NCBI RefSeq assembly: GCF_013410745.1
Contig: NZ_JACCFY010000001.1
Span: 434,001 to 498,000 of the forward strand
Length of the DNA: 64,000 bases
Reading direction: 5' to 3'
Source: Nesterenkonia xinjiangensis
GTDB lineage: Bacteria; Actinomycetota; Actinomycetes; Actinomycetales; Micrococcaceae
This document shows positions 14,831 to 24,110 of this stretch, one piece after another. The translations under genes and the position numbers were made by a program. Every line of letters starts with the position of its first letter. Within the stretch, counting starts at the first letter, position 1. The notes under the pieces are model-generated. The model saw only the letters and a list, made by a program, of their open reading frames with translations, did not search any database and was not told the DNA's origin.

Positions 14831-17574
14831 GTCCCGCGCCGCACTCGGTCAGGTTCCGGCTTGAGCAGGTGCAGCAGCGCCTGGGCCAGTTCGAGGAGGT
14901 CAGCAGCGGCCACCAGCCGCGCCGCGCCCTGCTCGCACCGGAAGGGGCTGTCACCGCGGCGGCTTCGGCGCCGTTCGTGCATGACGCCCGGGATGCCCGG
15001 GAGCTCTTCGAACGCCTCCTCCCGTCCCTGCATCAGCTTCCCGCCGGGCAGATGGGGATCTCCCGGCCGCACACCGGGCTGCGCATCGCCATCATCTCGG
15101 ACAAGTTCCTCTTCGAGTCCTTCGCCGGCCTGGCGGAGCTGATCCCGCTCACCCCACGGAACTGGGAGGAGCCGCTGGAGCAGGAGCAGCTGCCCGACAT
15201 CCTCCTGGTGGCAGCGACCTGGCGGGGGCTCAATGAACGCTCCTGGCGGGGCCTGTCGAATCCGAGGTCGAACCGGCGACGGCTGACGGTCGAAGAGATC
15301 ATGCCGGCCTACCGGCGCCGCGGCATCCCGGTGGTCTACTACGGCAAGGAGGACCCGCCGAACTACTCCTCCTTCGTGGGCCTCGCCCAGGCCGCCGACC
15401 ACATCTTCACCACAGCCGCAGAGATGATCCCCGACTACCGCCGGGACTGCCCGCAGGCAGCCAGCATCGAGGTGCTGCCCTTCGCCGTCAACCCGCTGGT
15501 GCACACCCCGCTGGGGTCGCGCCCGGCAGTGAGCCCGATGATCCACTTCGCCGGTTCATGGCTGCCGGACAAGTACCCGCAGCGCAGCCGGTACGGCACC
15601 TGGGCGCTCAACGGCGCCGCGCTGTCTGACCGCCCGCTGGTGATCTTCGACCGCAACTCGGACCTGTTCCTGGGAGACCCGCGGTACTCGTTCCCCACCG
15701 GATACTCCCCGTATCTGGCGCCGGCGCGGGAACGTGAGGACCTGATGCTGCTCCAGCGCGGCACGGACATCGCGGTGAACCTGAACTCGGTGGTCGCCTC
15801 GCAGACGATGTTCGCCAACCGGGTCCTGGAGCTCCAGGCCACCGGCACGATGGTCATCTCCTCCTACAATCAGGGGGTCAACTCCTACTACCCGCAGGTG
15901 CACATCGCCAACTCCACGGCAGACGTCTCCGGCATGCTGGAGGCGCTCACCACCGAGGAGCTGCGTCGCATCCAGGGTGATGGGATCCGCAAGGTCTTCA
16001 GCGATGACCACGGGGTGAACCGCCTGGCGGCGATCTGCCGGGTGGCGGGGGTGCCGGAGCCGCAGGATCATGACGTGGTCCTGGCGGTGGCCGAGCATCC
16101 CACGCCCCAGCTGGTGCGGGATCTGCGGCATCAGACCCACTCCGCAGTGGACGTGGTCAGCTGGGAGCAGCTGCCCCAGCGGCATGGCACCTATGACATC
16201 CTGCTGCCGGTCTCCGCTTCCCGGCGGTACTCCCCCACTTATGTGGCTGACCATGCAGCCTCCTTCGCCTACAGCGCGGCCGCGGCGAGCCACAAGCTCG
16301 ACGGCGACGCCGAGGCCGCGGACCCGCTGGCACACCGGCACCACCAGGGCGCCTCCGCGCTGCCTGACCTGTCGCTGTCGTCCTGGTGGAGGCCTGGGAC
16401 GGAGCAGGTGAGCTCCCCGCAGGCCCTGCACCACCATGCGGAGCAGGCCGAGATCTACGCCATCGACCATCTGGGGCACCGGGCCGCGGCCGAGTCCGTG
16501 ACCCTTCAGCCTCAGCAGGAGACCCCCGCCGAGACCGGCGGCATCGAGGCGCCGCTCTACACCGGGGACGATGTCGAGGCCAAGGCCGCGGAGTTCCGCG
16601 CGCTGGTGGAGGAGCTGGATCTCACGCTCGCGGTGGTGGTCCCGGTGTACAACAACGCCGATCACCTCCGGCACAAGGCGTTCCAGTCGCTGCGCCGGTC
16701 GCGGAACTTCCACCGGATGCACATCCTGCTGGTCAATGACGGCTCCACCGACATGCACACGGTGGACACCGTGGACGAGCTGGCTGCCTCCTGGCCGAAC
16801 GTCTCTGCCTTCCATCACTCCCCCGGCGGCTCCGGATCCGCCTCCCGGCCCCGGAACACCGGCCTGGATCTGAGCTTCACCGAATTCGTGACCTATCTGG
16901 ACCCAGATGATGAAGAGTACCGGGACGGGTACTCGGTCCTCATGGAGGCGCTGGAGGCCCGGCCGGACGCCGAGTTCGCCGTGGGTGACATGATCCGCTG
17001 GCGTTCCGGCCGGAAGCACATGCACTATGTGAACCACATGAACCGCCACATCGAGGAGCGCGACGGTCTGCTGCGCCCCGCGCACGACTCGCTGCGCCAG
17101 ATGCGCTTCGTCCCCGTCTCCATCGAGGCGGTGGTGGCACGCACCGACTGGCTGAAGTCGCTGGGTCTGACCCAGCCGGTGGGCGCCACCGGCCAGGACA
17201 CCTACTTCTTCCAGCAGATGCTGTACTACTCGACAGCGATCCTCACCATCTCCAAAGCGGTCTACACCTACTACGGCGCGGTGGACACCTCCATCGTCAA
17301 CGTGGTCTCTCCGCGGTACTTCCGCAAGTACCTGATCCTGGAGGAGCACCGCACCCGGTGGCTCGAGGAGACGGGCCTGATGCAGGACTATCGGGACACG
17401 CGCCTGGAGCCGTTCTTCCGCTCCTGGTACCTGAACAAGCTGGAGAAGGTCCCCGCGGATCAGCGCCAGGAGGCCGACGACGTCGTCCGCGACCTTGCGG
17501 CGCTCTATGGCGACCACCAGTGGCAGGATCCGGCGATCCGCTGCTTCCTGCAGCTCGAGGAGGTCGCCCGATGA
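14827..17574 (+). CDS. Two-domain glycosyltransferase B1 (CgeB-like GT-B + GT2)
   Basis: A 915-residue counterpart of 7249-10173. The start codon is TTG at 14827, overlapping the previous stop (TTGA). The CgeB-like half has the same VVYYGKEDPPNY, HFAGSWLPDKYPQR and NRVLELQATGTMVISSYNQG motifs as A1. The GT2 half starts near residue 598 (LAVVVPVYNNADHL) with LLVNDGSTD, GGSGSASRPRNTG and the metal site YLDPDDE near 691. Predicted bifunctional cytoplasmic GT acting on the same glycan as A1, perhaps on a different acceptor. No signal peptide or membrane span is visible, so membrane association would need a partner or the lipid-linked substrate. Confidence 0.85.
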   Translation: MSPAPHSVRFRLEQVQQRLGQFEEVSSGHQPRRALLAPEGAVTAAASAPFVHDARDARELFERLLPSLHQLPAGQMGISRPHTGLRIAIISDKFLFESFAGLAELIPLTPRNWEEPLEQEQLPDILLVAATWRGLNERSWRGLSNPRSNRRRLTVEEIMPAYRRRGIPVVYYGKEDPPNYSSFVGLAQAADHIFTTAAEMIPDYRRDCPQAASIEVLPFAVNPLVHTPLGSRPAVSPMIHFAGSWLPDKYPQRSRYGTWALNGAALSDRPLVIFDRNSDLFLGDPRYSFPTGYSPYLAPAREREDLMLLQRGTDIAVNLNSVVASQTMFANRVLELQATGTMVISSYNQGVNSYYPQVHIANSTADVSGMLEALTTEELRRIQGDGIRKVFSDDHGVNRLAAICRVAGVPEPQDHDVVLAVAEHPTPQLVRDLRHQTHSAVDVVSWEQLPQRHGTYDILLPVSASRRYSPTYVADHAASFAYSAAAASHKLDGDAEAADPLAHRHHQGASALPDLSLSSWWRPGTEQVSSPQALHHHAEQAEIYAIDHLGHRAAAESVTLQPQQETPAETGGIEAPLYTGDDVEAKAAEFRALVEELDLTLAVVVPVYNNADHLRHKAFQSLRRSRNFHRMHILLVNDGSTDMHTVDTVDELAASWPNVSAFHHSPGGSGSASRPRNTGLDLSFTEFVTYLDPDDEEYRDGYSVLMEALEARPDAEFAVGDMIRWRSGRKHMHYVNHMNRHIEERDGLLRPAHDSLRQMRFVPVSIEAVVARTDWLKSLGLTQPVGATGQDTYFFQQMLYYSTAILTISKAVYTYYGAVDTSIVNVVSPRYFRKYLILEEHRTRWLEETGLMQDYRDTRLEPFFRSWYLNKLEKVPADQRQEADDVVRDLAALYGDHQWQDPAIRCFLQLEEVAR

Positions 17575-20333
17575 GCGTGGAGACACCCCGGAGCCCGGGT
17601 GCGGACATCACCGCCCGGCTTCACCAGCTCGAGTCAGCCGTGTCCCAGCTGGACCAGGTCCACGCCGGCAGACTCGACGCCGCGGAGTACCTGGCCGACG
17701 CCGCCCTGGCCGGGCCGCACCCCTCGACACCCTTCGCCCACGGCGGGGTCAACGCGCAGGACCTCGTGGAGGAGCTGAAGCCTGTGCTGTCCGCCCTGCC
17801 CGAGGGCGAGGCGGGAATCAGCCGTCCGCACACGGGGCTGCGCATCGCCCTGATCGCGGATCCGCAGCTGATCCAGATGCTCGAGGGAGCTGCACAGCTG
17901 CACCAACTGGCTCCCACCGCCTGGCGCGGGATGCTGACCGCCGGAGAGGACAAGCGTCCGGACCTGCTGCTGGTCACCCCGGTCCAAGAGGGCCGGAAGG
18001 GCAGCTGGAGGAACGCGGACATCCCGGGCACCTACCTGCGCCGTCGGATCACCGAAAAAATCATGCCCGCCTTCCGAGAGGCCGGCATCCCGGTGGTCTT
18101 CTGGGGGACCCAGGAGGCCCGCTTCTATGACGACTGGGTGGATGTCGCCCGCCAGGCGGACCATGTCCTGACCACCGGTGAGGAGCTGCTGGACCGGTAC
18201 ACCGCCGACTGCTCCCAGGCGCAGTCGGTCTCGCTGCTGCGGACCGGGGTCAACCCGCTGCGACATTCGCCGATCGGCACCCGACCGGCGGGCTCGGATC
18301 TGATCTCCTATGCCGGCACCTGGCATGCGAAGCTGTTCCCCCAGCGACGTCAGTACGCGACCGCCCTGCTGGAGGGAGTCATCCGTGCCGAGCGGCGCCT
18401 GCTGCTGGTGGATCCCCGCTCCCAGGCGGCCACCCGGGACGACCGTTTCGCCTACCCACGAGGCTTCACGCCCTACGTGGCTCCACAGATGGGAAGAAGA
18501 CGCCTGCTGCGCCTGCAGAGGGCCTCGGACACGGCGGTGGCCCTGAACTCCACCGTGGACTCGCAGACCGCACTTTCGCAGACCGTGTTGGAGCTGCAGG
18601 CCTGCGGCACCGCGGTGCTCTCCACGTACAACCAGGGGGTGAACTCCGAGTATGCGCATGTCCACATCGCCCAGTCCGCAGGTGACGTCGCCGCGCATCT
18701 GGAGACCCTGACCCTGGAGGAGCTGCGCCGCACCCAGGCCGCCGGGCTCCGCCGCGTGTTCCTTAAGGACCATGTGGTGGACCGTCTGCACGAGCTGGCC
18801 AGGATCGCCGGCGTCGTCCCCCGTGGTCAGGCGCCGGTGCAGGATCTCCGGGTGCTGGCGGTCGCGGAGGAGCATTCAGAAGCGCTGCAGCGGCAGATGG
18901 CACAGCAGAGCATCGGCCCGGTGGAGCTCGTGGCCTGGGATGAGGCCGCCCTCTGGCGGCGCGACGTCGATGTGCTGCTTCCGATCTCCGCCGAGCGGCT
19001 CTACGGGCCGGAGTACGCGGCCGACCATGTGGCCGCCTTCGCTTACCAGTCCGCACCGGTGACCGCCAAGGTGGAGGGACCCGCCGAGGCCGCGGATCAA
19101 CTGTCTCACCGGAGGATCGACGGCAGCTTCGTCCCACTGGAGCTGAGCGCGTGGTGGAGGCCCGAAGCCGCGCTGCTGACGAGCAGGGAGCGGCTGGGCA
19201 TGGCACGCCGGGAGTTCCCCGTCTACGCGGTCGATCATGGCGAGCATGGCCGGACCGACGGTCCGCTCACTGCGGCGGCGGACGCCACAGGCGGCCCAGG
19301 TGCGGACGATGACGTCGAGGCGACGCAGCAGGTGATCCGCAGGACGGCGGAGGAGCTGGGGCTGAAGCTGAGCGTCGTCGTGCCGGTCTTCAACAACGGG
19401 GCGCATCTGCGGCACAAGGGCTTCGCCTCGCTGCGGCGATCCTCGATCTTCGAGCAGATGCATGTGCTGCTGATCGACGACGGCTCCACAGATCCGGTGA
19501 CCAGGGCGACGGTGGACGAGCTGGCCGAGGAGCACCCCAATGTCTCGGCCTTTCGTTTCGCCTCCGGCGGTTCCGGCTCGGCCTCCCGCCCCCGGAACCT
19601 GGGGGTCCGACTGACCGCCACACCGTATGTGACCTACCTGGATCCTGATGACGAGATGGTCGAGGACGGCCTGGCCGCTCTGGTCACCGAGCTGGACGCC
19701 CATCCGGAGGTGGACCTGGTGATGGGCAACTTCCTGCGCTGGTCCACCCGGAAGCTGAGGATCAATCATCATCGGGAGCTCCAGGAGGCGTTCTCCGAGG
19801 TCCTCGATGATTCCGGCACGCTGCACCTGCCGGAGGACTCCCTGGCGCAGTGGGGCTTCCGCTCCCTGCGCATCCACTCGGCGGTGATCCGCACCGACTG
19901 GCTGAAGCCCTTGGATCTGCAGATGCCGCACGGCGCGGTCGGGCAGGACAACTACCTCTCCCAGCAGATCCTGCATCATGCCCGGCGGATCCGGACTCTC
20001 GATGTCGACGTCAACGCCTACTACTCCGAGGTCACCGGCTCGGCGGTGAACGCGATCTCGCCGACGTACTTCCGGAAGTATCTGCCCCTGGAGCAGGACC
20101 GTGTCGCCTGGCTGCGGGAGCAGGGGCTGCTGGAGGCGTATCGGCGGACCCGCCTGGAGGGGTATGTGACCAACTGGTACCTCAAGAAGCTCAGCTTCGT
20201 GGCGGCGGAGCAGTGGCGTGAGGCTGCGGAGCACATCGCCGAGATCCTCGCCCTGTACGAGGACGGCCCGTGGCTGAGTCCGGAGATCGAGGAGTTCCTG
20301 ACCAGACTGCGCTCCGCCCTGGACGGCGCCTGA
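17571..20333 (+). CDS. Two-domain glycosyltransferase B2 (CgeB-like GT-B + GT2)
   Basis: A 920-residue counterpart of 10170-12980. ATG 17571 overlaps the B1 stop (ATGA); an in-frame extension upstream lies inside B1 and is unlikely. The CgeB-like half has VVFWGTQEARFY, YAGTWHAKLFPQRRQY and VLELQACGTAVLSTYNQG; the GT2 half starts near residue 598 (LSVVVPVFNNGAHL) with LLIDDGSTD and the metal site YLDPDDE near 690. It shares the V-V-F-W-G-T-Q subtype signature with A2. The helical C-terminus again carries NWYLKKL. Function is predicted from fold only. Confidence 0.85.
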   Translation: MSVETPRSPGADITARLHQLESAVSQLDQVHAGRLDAAEYLADAALAGPHPSTPFAHGGVNAQDLVEELKPVLSALPEGEAGISRPHTGLRIALIADPQLIQMLEGAAQLHQLAPTAWRGMLTAGEDKRPDLLLVTPVQEGRKGSWRNADIPGTYLRRRITEKIMPAFREAGIPVVFWGTQEARFYDDWVDVARQADHVLTTGEELLDRYTADCSQAQSVSLLRTGVNPLRHSPIGTRPAGSDLISYAGTWHAKLFPQRRQYATALLEGVIRAERRLLLVDPRSQAATRDDRFAYPRGFTPYVAPQMGRRRLLRLQRASDTAVALNSTVDSQTALSQTVLELQACGTAVLSTYNQGVNSEYAHVHIAQSAGDVAAHLETLTLEELRRTQAAGLRRVFLKDHVVDRLHELARIAGVVPRGQAPVQDLRVLAVAEEHSEALQRQMAQQSIGPVELVAWDEAALWRRDVDVLLPISAERLYGPEYAADHVAAFAYQSAPVTAKVEGPAEAADQLSHRRIDGSFVPLELSAWWRPEAALLTSRERLGMARREFPVYAVDHGEHGRTDGPLTAAADATGGPGADDDVEATQQVIRRTAEELGLKLSVVVPVFNNGAHLRHKGFASLRRSSIFEQMHVLLIDDGSTDPVTRATVDELAEEHPNVSAFRFASGGSGSASRPRNLGVRLTATPYVTYLDPDDEMVEDGLAALVTELDAHPEVDLVMGNFLRWSTRKLRINHHRELQEAFSEVLDDSGTLHLPEDSLAQWGFRSLRIHSAVIRTDWLKPLDLQMPHGAVGQDNYLSQQILHHARRIRTLDVDVNAYYSEVTGSAVNAISPTYFRKYLPLEQDRVAWLREQGLLEAYRRTRLEGYVTNWYLKKLSFVAAEQWREAAEHIAEILALYEDGPWLSPEIEEFLTRLRSALDGA

Positions 20334-20366
20334 CCTATCCTGCTGGACATCTGCGAGGAGACTCCG

Positions 20367-21416
20367 TTGACGATCACCCATCTGGCCCCGCATCGCCGCT
20401 TCATCGAGAACCATGTGGTGCCGCGCTACCGCGCCATGAACACCTGTGCCGTGTGGCCCGGCCACCGCGGGGGCATCATGCAGTGTGCCCGGGAACGGGG
20501 CATGGAGGTCATCGAGCATGGCAAGACGGCCATGTTCTTCCGGGATGGGCGGCTGATCGGCGGCCTGAACAGGTTCGCGCCCTCGCTGACCGGGGGCCTG
20601 GCGGAGCGGGTGTGCCTGTCCAAGACGTTGACGAAGGTCGCCCTGGGCCAGGCCGGCGCCCCTATCCCCCGGGGCGTGTTCCTGACGGTGAAGCAGCTCG
20701 ACGCCGGGCTGGCGCATCTGCGCGGCGCCGAGGGCCGGGCGCTGGTCCTGAAGCCCTCTGATGGCAATGCCGGTCGTGGTGTCACCACGAACATCACCAC
20801 GGAGGAGCAGCTGCGGGCGGCGTGGGCCGAGGCCCGCCGGGAGACCGCGAACGGGCGGCTGATCCTGGAGGATCATGTCGAGGGGGTCGACCTGCGCACC
20901 TATGTGGTCGACGGCGAGCTGATCGGAGCCGCTGTGCGGGTCCCCGCCCATGTGGTGGGCGACGGCACGGCCAGCGTCTCCACCCTGGTGGAGGAGCTGA
21001 CGGCGATGCGCGCCTCCCACGCCTACCTGCGTTCCAAGAAACTCCAGGTGGACGGCCGCGTCCTGGCGGCTCAGGGGCTGGAGGCGGAGGCGAGTCCCGA
21101 GGAGGGTCAGGTGGTCCTGCTGAACTCCGAACCGTATCTGGGCACCGGCGGTATCAATGTGGACGTCACCGATGTCCTGCACGAGGATCTGCACCGGCTC
21201 TCCCTGGAGACTGCGGCCGCCATACCCGGGCTGCATGCCGTGGGACTGGATCTGATGGTCCCGGACGTGCAGAGCGGCGAGGGGGCCTTCATCACGGAGC
21301 TGAACTCGCGGGCGAACCTGTCCATGAACCAGTGGCCCGCCTACGGCCAGGAGCGGCCGGTGGTCAGCCGGCTCGTGGACGCCATGGAGCGGCTGGGAGC
21401 CGTTCAGGGAGTCTGA
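20367..21416 (+). CDS. ATP-grasp ligase of block B
   Basis: A 349-residue ATP-grasp protein, counterpart of 12973-14046. The start is TTG 20367 with GAGGAG six bases before it. Visible motifs: the ATP-binding lysine strand LVLKPSDGNAGRGV, ILEDHVEGVDLRTYVVDGE, VRVPAHVVGDG, and the metal-binding ITELNSRANLSMNQ. It ends block B and overlaps the convergent gene 21404-24070 by 13 bases at the stops. Predicted carboxylate-amine ligase acting in the glycan pathway. The two block ATP-grasps keep all visible catalytic residues but differ enough in the middle region that they may act on different substrates (inference). Confidence 0.85.
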   Translation: MTITHLAPHRRFIENHVVPRYRAMNTCAVWPGHRGGIMQCARERGMEVIEHGKTAMFFRDGRLIGGLNRFAPSLTGGLAERVCLSKTLTKVALGQAGAPIPRGVFLTVKQLDAGLAHLRGAEGRALVLKPSDGNAGRGVTTNITTEEQLRAAWAEARRETANGRLILEDHVEGVDLRTYVVDGELIGAAVRVPAHVVGDGTASVSTLVEELTAMRASHAYLRSKKLQVDGRVLAAQGLEAEASPEEGQVVLLNSEPYLGTGGINVDVTDVLHEDLHRLSLETAAAIPGLHAVGLDLMVPDVQSGEGAFITELNSRANLSMNQWPAYGQERPVVSRLVDAMERLGAVQGV

Positions 21417-24070
21417 GTGTCCTCATCTTCCGGGGTGGGCTGCCCCCGCAGTGCCTCAACTTCGGTCTGGGCCTGCTTGAGCTTCTTCTTCAGGACGGCG
21501 TTCTCCTTCTGGAGCTCCGTCTTGCGGGCGTAAGTCTTGTCTCCGCGCTGGAACTCTGCCACAGGGATGTTGAGGTCGGGCGCGCGCCACTTCTTGCCGT
21601 TGACGTAGAACTTCACCAGCTGTGGTTCGCTGCGCTCAATGATGGCTCGGAAGAGGCCCTTCTGGGCACGGACCGCTTCGGGGACCTGCAGCATGAGCTG
21701 GATCATCCGGCGGGAGCCGTAGAGGCTGTAAGTGTCGAACGTGAAGTCGGACTCCACCAGGTGCGCCAGGCCCCAGTAGGCGGTCCGGTGCTCCCACTGG
21801 AAGATGTCGCTGATCAGATAGCCGTTGGGGACGCTGCGAAGCTGCGTGGAGTCGATGTACTCCTGGAACGCCTCGATGCCCGGCCGGAATGCTGAGCGGG
21901 GTTTCTTCGTCCTGCGCAGGGCCCGACCATGTTTGGTCAGGGTCGCCATGCGTTCGGCGCTGAAGTTGTGGTCCTCGGCGTGGTGCATCAGGTGCCCGTA
22001 GTGCCATTTGCCGATGCCGTTGACCTGGGATCTCAGGTGGATGGCGTCATGGGGAAGCTTGCGGTGGTAGACCCACGCCAACTTGCGCATGTGTGCTCGC
22101 GGGCTGGCCTCCTCCAGCACGGCGCGGAAGGCCTCCGGGGTGGCCTCCTCCTCGTCCAGGTGGAAGACGGTGTGGTCCAGTCCGTAACGTTCTGCGATGC
22201 GTCCGGCCAGCTGCCCGTCCCGGGAGAGCATCCGGGAGGTCGAGTCACCGGGCCGCTTCTCCTTGGAGTACGTGAAAGTCTTCAGGGTGTCGTAGTGGCC
22301 GCTGAACGCCGCCAGCGAGGTTCGGGTGTCTACGCCGGCGCTCATCGAGAGCAGGATCTGCCGGTCCTCATCCAGCAGGAGGTCCCGCTGGATCTCCAGC
22401 TGGGGAAGCATCCTCTCCACGGCCTCATCGACGGTCAGCGGGTCGTAGGGGCGAGGCCCGACACGGGTGATCTCCCCGGTGCCGACGGTGACCTCGGTGT
22501 TGGGCATCAGGAACCAGACGTCCGCGTACTCCGTGGAACGCCCAGGCATGTCGAAGGACTGGGTGTCCCCGATCCACTTCGCGATGCGACTCAGCGGGGC
22601 TCCGACGACCATCCCGACCAGGTTGACGTGCGAACCGAGTACTCGAGCGTCGGAGTCGTGGAACATAGCACGGGCGCCGGAGGCGTCGGTCTGCGCCTTC
22701 ACGGTGCTGCCCTGACGATCCAGCACCACGTACTGGCCGAACATGTCCTCGAGGTCGTCCAGGAACGCCTGTCGGCTCTCGGCCAGGGAGGCCACCAGGG
22801 CACGCGCGATCTCTCCGACATCGGTGGTGCGGTGACCGGTATGAAGTACATGCCCACAGACGAGGACCTCGACGTCGCCGCGCCGCGCTACGGCCAGCCC
22901 GGAGCGGGGATCCCAATGAAAGGTTCCGCCGGCGAACTCCACGCGCTGCCAGTGTGAGACTGACGGCTGGACGCTCCGGTCCGACGTATAGAGATATCCC
23001 CTGCTGTACCGCAGGTGGCCGAAGTCGTCCTGTGGCTCGGTGAATTCAGTCAGACGAGGCTTGGCGTCGACGACGATGCCGTCCTTGACTTCAGCCGGTT
23101 CCGACACTGTCAGAGCGGCACGCTGCCGGGCGAACTGCTCGTCCACCCACTGCGGGCTCTGGTGCCTGCGAGCCTCCTGTTCCAGGTCCGACAGGGCCTC
23201 GGCCCTGTCTTTCTGCACGAAGACACGTGCGAGGCTGACGATCGCCGATCTGGTAGGCCCGAGCCGCAGCGATTCGGTGAGGTGTCGTTCGGCTTCCGTC
23301 CAACGGCCCTGGCGGACGAGATCGCGCCCGCGCTCGGTGTGATAGGTCGGATCGCCCTCTGTGGGCAGCTCGACCACCGGGACCTTGTCTTTCTCGACGA
23401 TCCCGGCGATGAACTCATCCGCCAGGCCGTTCTCTCGCAGAACCTCCAGCACACGGCGCCCGGTGTAAGGGAAATCCAGATATGTCCCCTCGGGGTAGGC
23501 AGGTCGGATCAGCTCATCGATGAATCGCGTGTCCTCCTCCCGCCGTGGGTCGCTCAGGATCACCGGGGCCAACGCCGAAACGGGCTGCTGGCTGATCTCT
23601 TCGTGATAGAAGGGCTGATCACGGTGCTTGCGCGTGCGGATCAGCGGGTGGGAGGGGTTACGGGGTGAGGCGGCGATGATCTTCGCCCCGATCGCCCCGC
23701 CGTAGTAGACCGCTGCGTAGCCGCCCAGGGCCGCACCATAGGTGACGACCCGTTCGCGCCCCTCGGTCAGGGGCGCGACAGCCTCGACAAAGGCCTCAAG
23801 TGAGAGTTCCTGATACTGGGAAGAGGCAGCTCGACCCACGAAGACATAGTCGTAGCCGGCGCGTGCAGCGAGCCGGTGGCCGATCCCGCGTTCGGCCTCC
23901 CCTGAGTTGGCGCCGGCGAAGCCGATCAGCAGAACCCGATTCGGCTCCCTGCCAGGCCAGTACGTGATGCGGTACCCCGGTTGATCGGCGAGCACCGCCT
24001 TACCCTGCGTCTCGGGGGGGCGGAGGCTGGAATTCGGCCGGTGGTCTCGCTCGTCTTCGGTGGGCGTCAT
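21404..24070 (-). CDS. Alpha/beta-hydrolase-like + asparagine-synthase-like fusion with coiled-coil tail
   Basis: An 888-residue protein. Residues about 30-230 have an alpha/beta-hydrolase fold, but the nucleophile elbow reads GAALG (112-116) instead of GxSxG, so the serine is missing. Residues about 245-310 look like TPR helices. Then comes an asparagine-synthase-like domain; the PP-loop reads MSAGVDTR near 575, a variant of SGGxDS with Gly to Ala and Ser to Thr. No N-terminal Cys glutaminase is present, so it would use another nitrogen donor or be non-catalytic. The last 45 residues are a Lys/Glu/Leu coiled coil. It closes the long minus operon. Possible amide formation or a scaffolding role; low certainty on the reaction. 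Confidence 0.75.
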   Translation of the reverse strand: MTPTEDERDHRPNSSLRPPETQGKAVLADQPGYRITYWPGREPNRVLLIGFAGANSGEAERGIGHRLAARAGYDYVFVGRAASSQYQELSLEAFVEAVAPLTEGRERVVTYGAALGGYAAVYYGGAIGAKIIAASPRNPSHPLIRTRKHRDQPFYHEEISQQPVSALAPVILSDPRREEDTRFIDELIRPAYPEGTYLDFPYTGRRVLEVLRENGLADEFIAGIVEKDKVPVVELPTEGDPTYHTERGRDLVRQGRWTEAERHLTESLRLGPTRSAIVSLARVFVQKDRAEALSDLEQEARRHQSPQWVDEQFARQRAALTVSEPAEVKDGIVVDAKPRLTEFTEPQDDFGHLRYSRGYLYTSDRSVQPSVSHWQRVEFAGGTFHWDPRSGLAVARRGDVEVLVCGHVLHTGHRTTDVGEIARALVASLAESRQAFLDDLEDMFGQYVVLDRQGSTVKAQTDASGARAMFHDSDARVLGSHVNLVGMVVGAPLSRIAKWIGDTQSFDMPGRSTEYADVWFLMPNTEVTVGTGEITRVGPRPYDPLTVDEAVERMLPQLEIQRDLLLDEDRQILLSMSAGVDTRTSLAAFSGHYDTLKTFTYSKEKRPGDSTSRMLSRDGQLAGRIAERYGLDHTVFHLDEEEATPEAFRAVLEEASPRAHMRKLAWVYHRKLPHDAIHLRSQVNGIGKWHYGHLMHHAEDHNFSAERMATLTKHGRALRRTKKPRSAFRPGIEAFQEYIDSTQLRSVPNGYLISDIFQWEHRTAYWGLAHLVESDFTFDTYSLYGSRRMIQLMLQVPEAVRAQKGLFRAIIERSEPQLVKFYVNGKKWRAPDLNIPVAEFQRGDKTYARKTELQKENAVLKKKLKQAQTEVEALRGQPTPEDEDTQTP

Positions 24071-24110
24071 CGTTGCTCTCTCAGGTCCGTTCCCTCATGG
24101 TCAAGTCTCC

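Noticed and set aside
21404-21416. Convergent 13-base overlap as evidence of a regulatory antisense RNA
   Set aside because: Short stop-to-stop overlaps are common in packed loci, and no promoter or hairpin points to a separate RNA.
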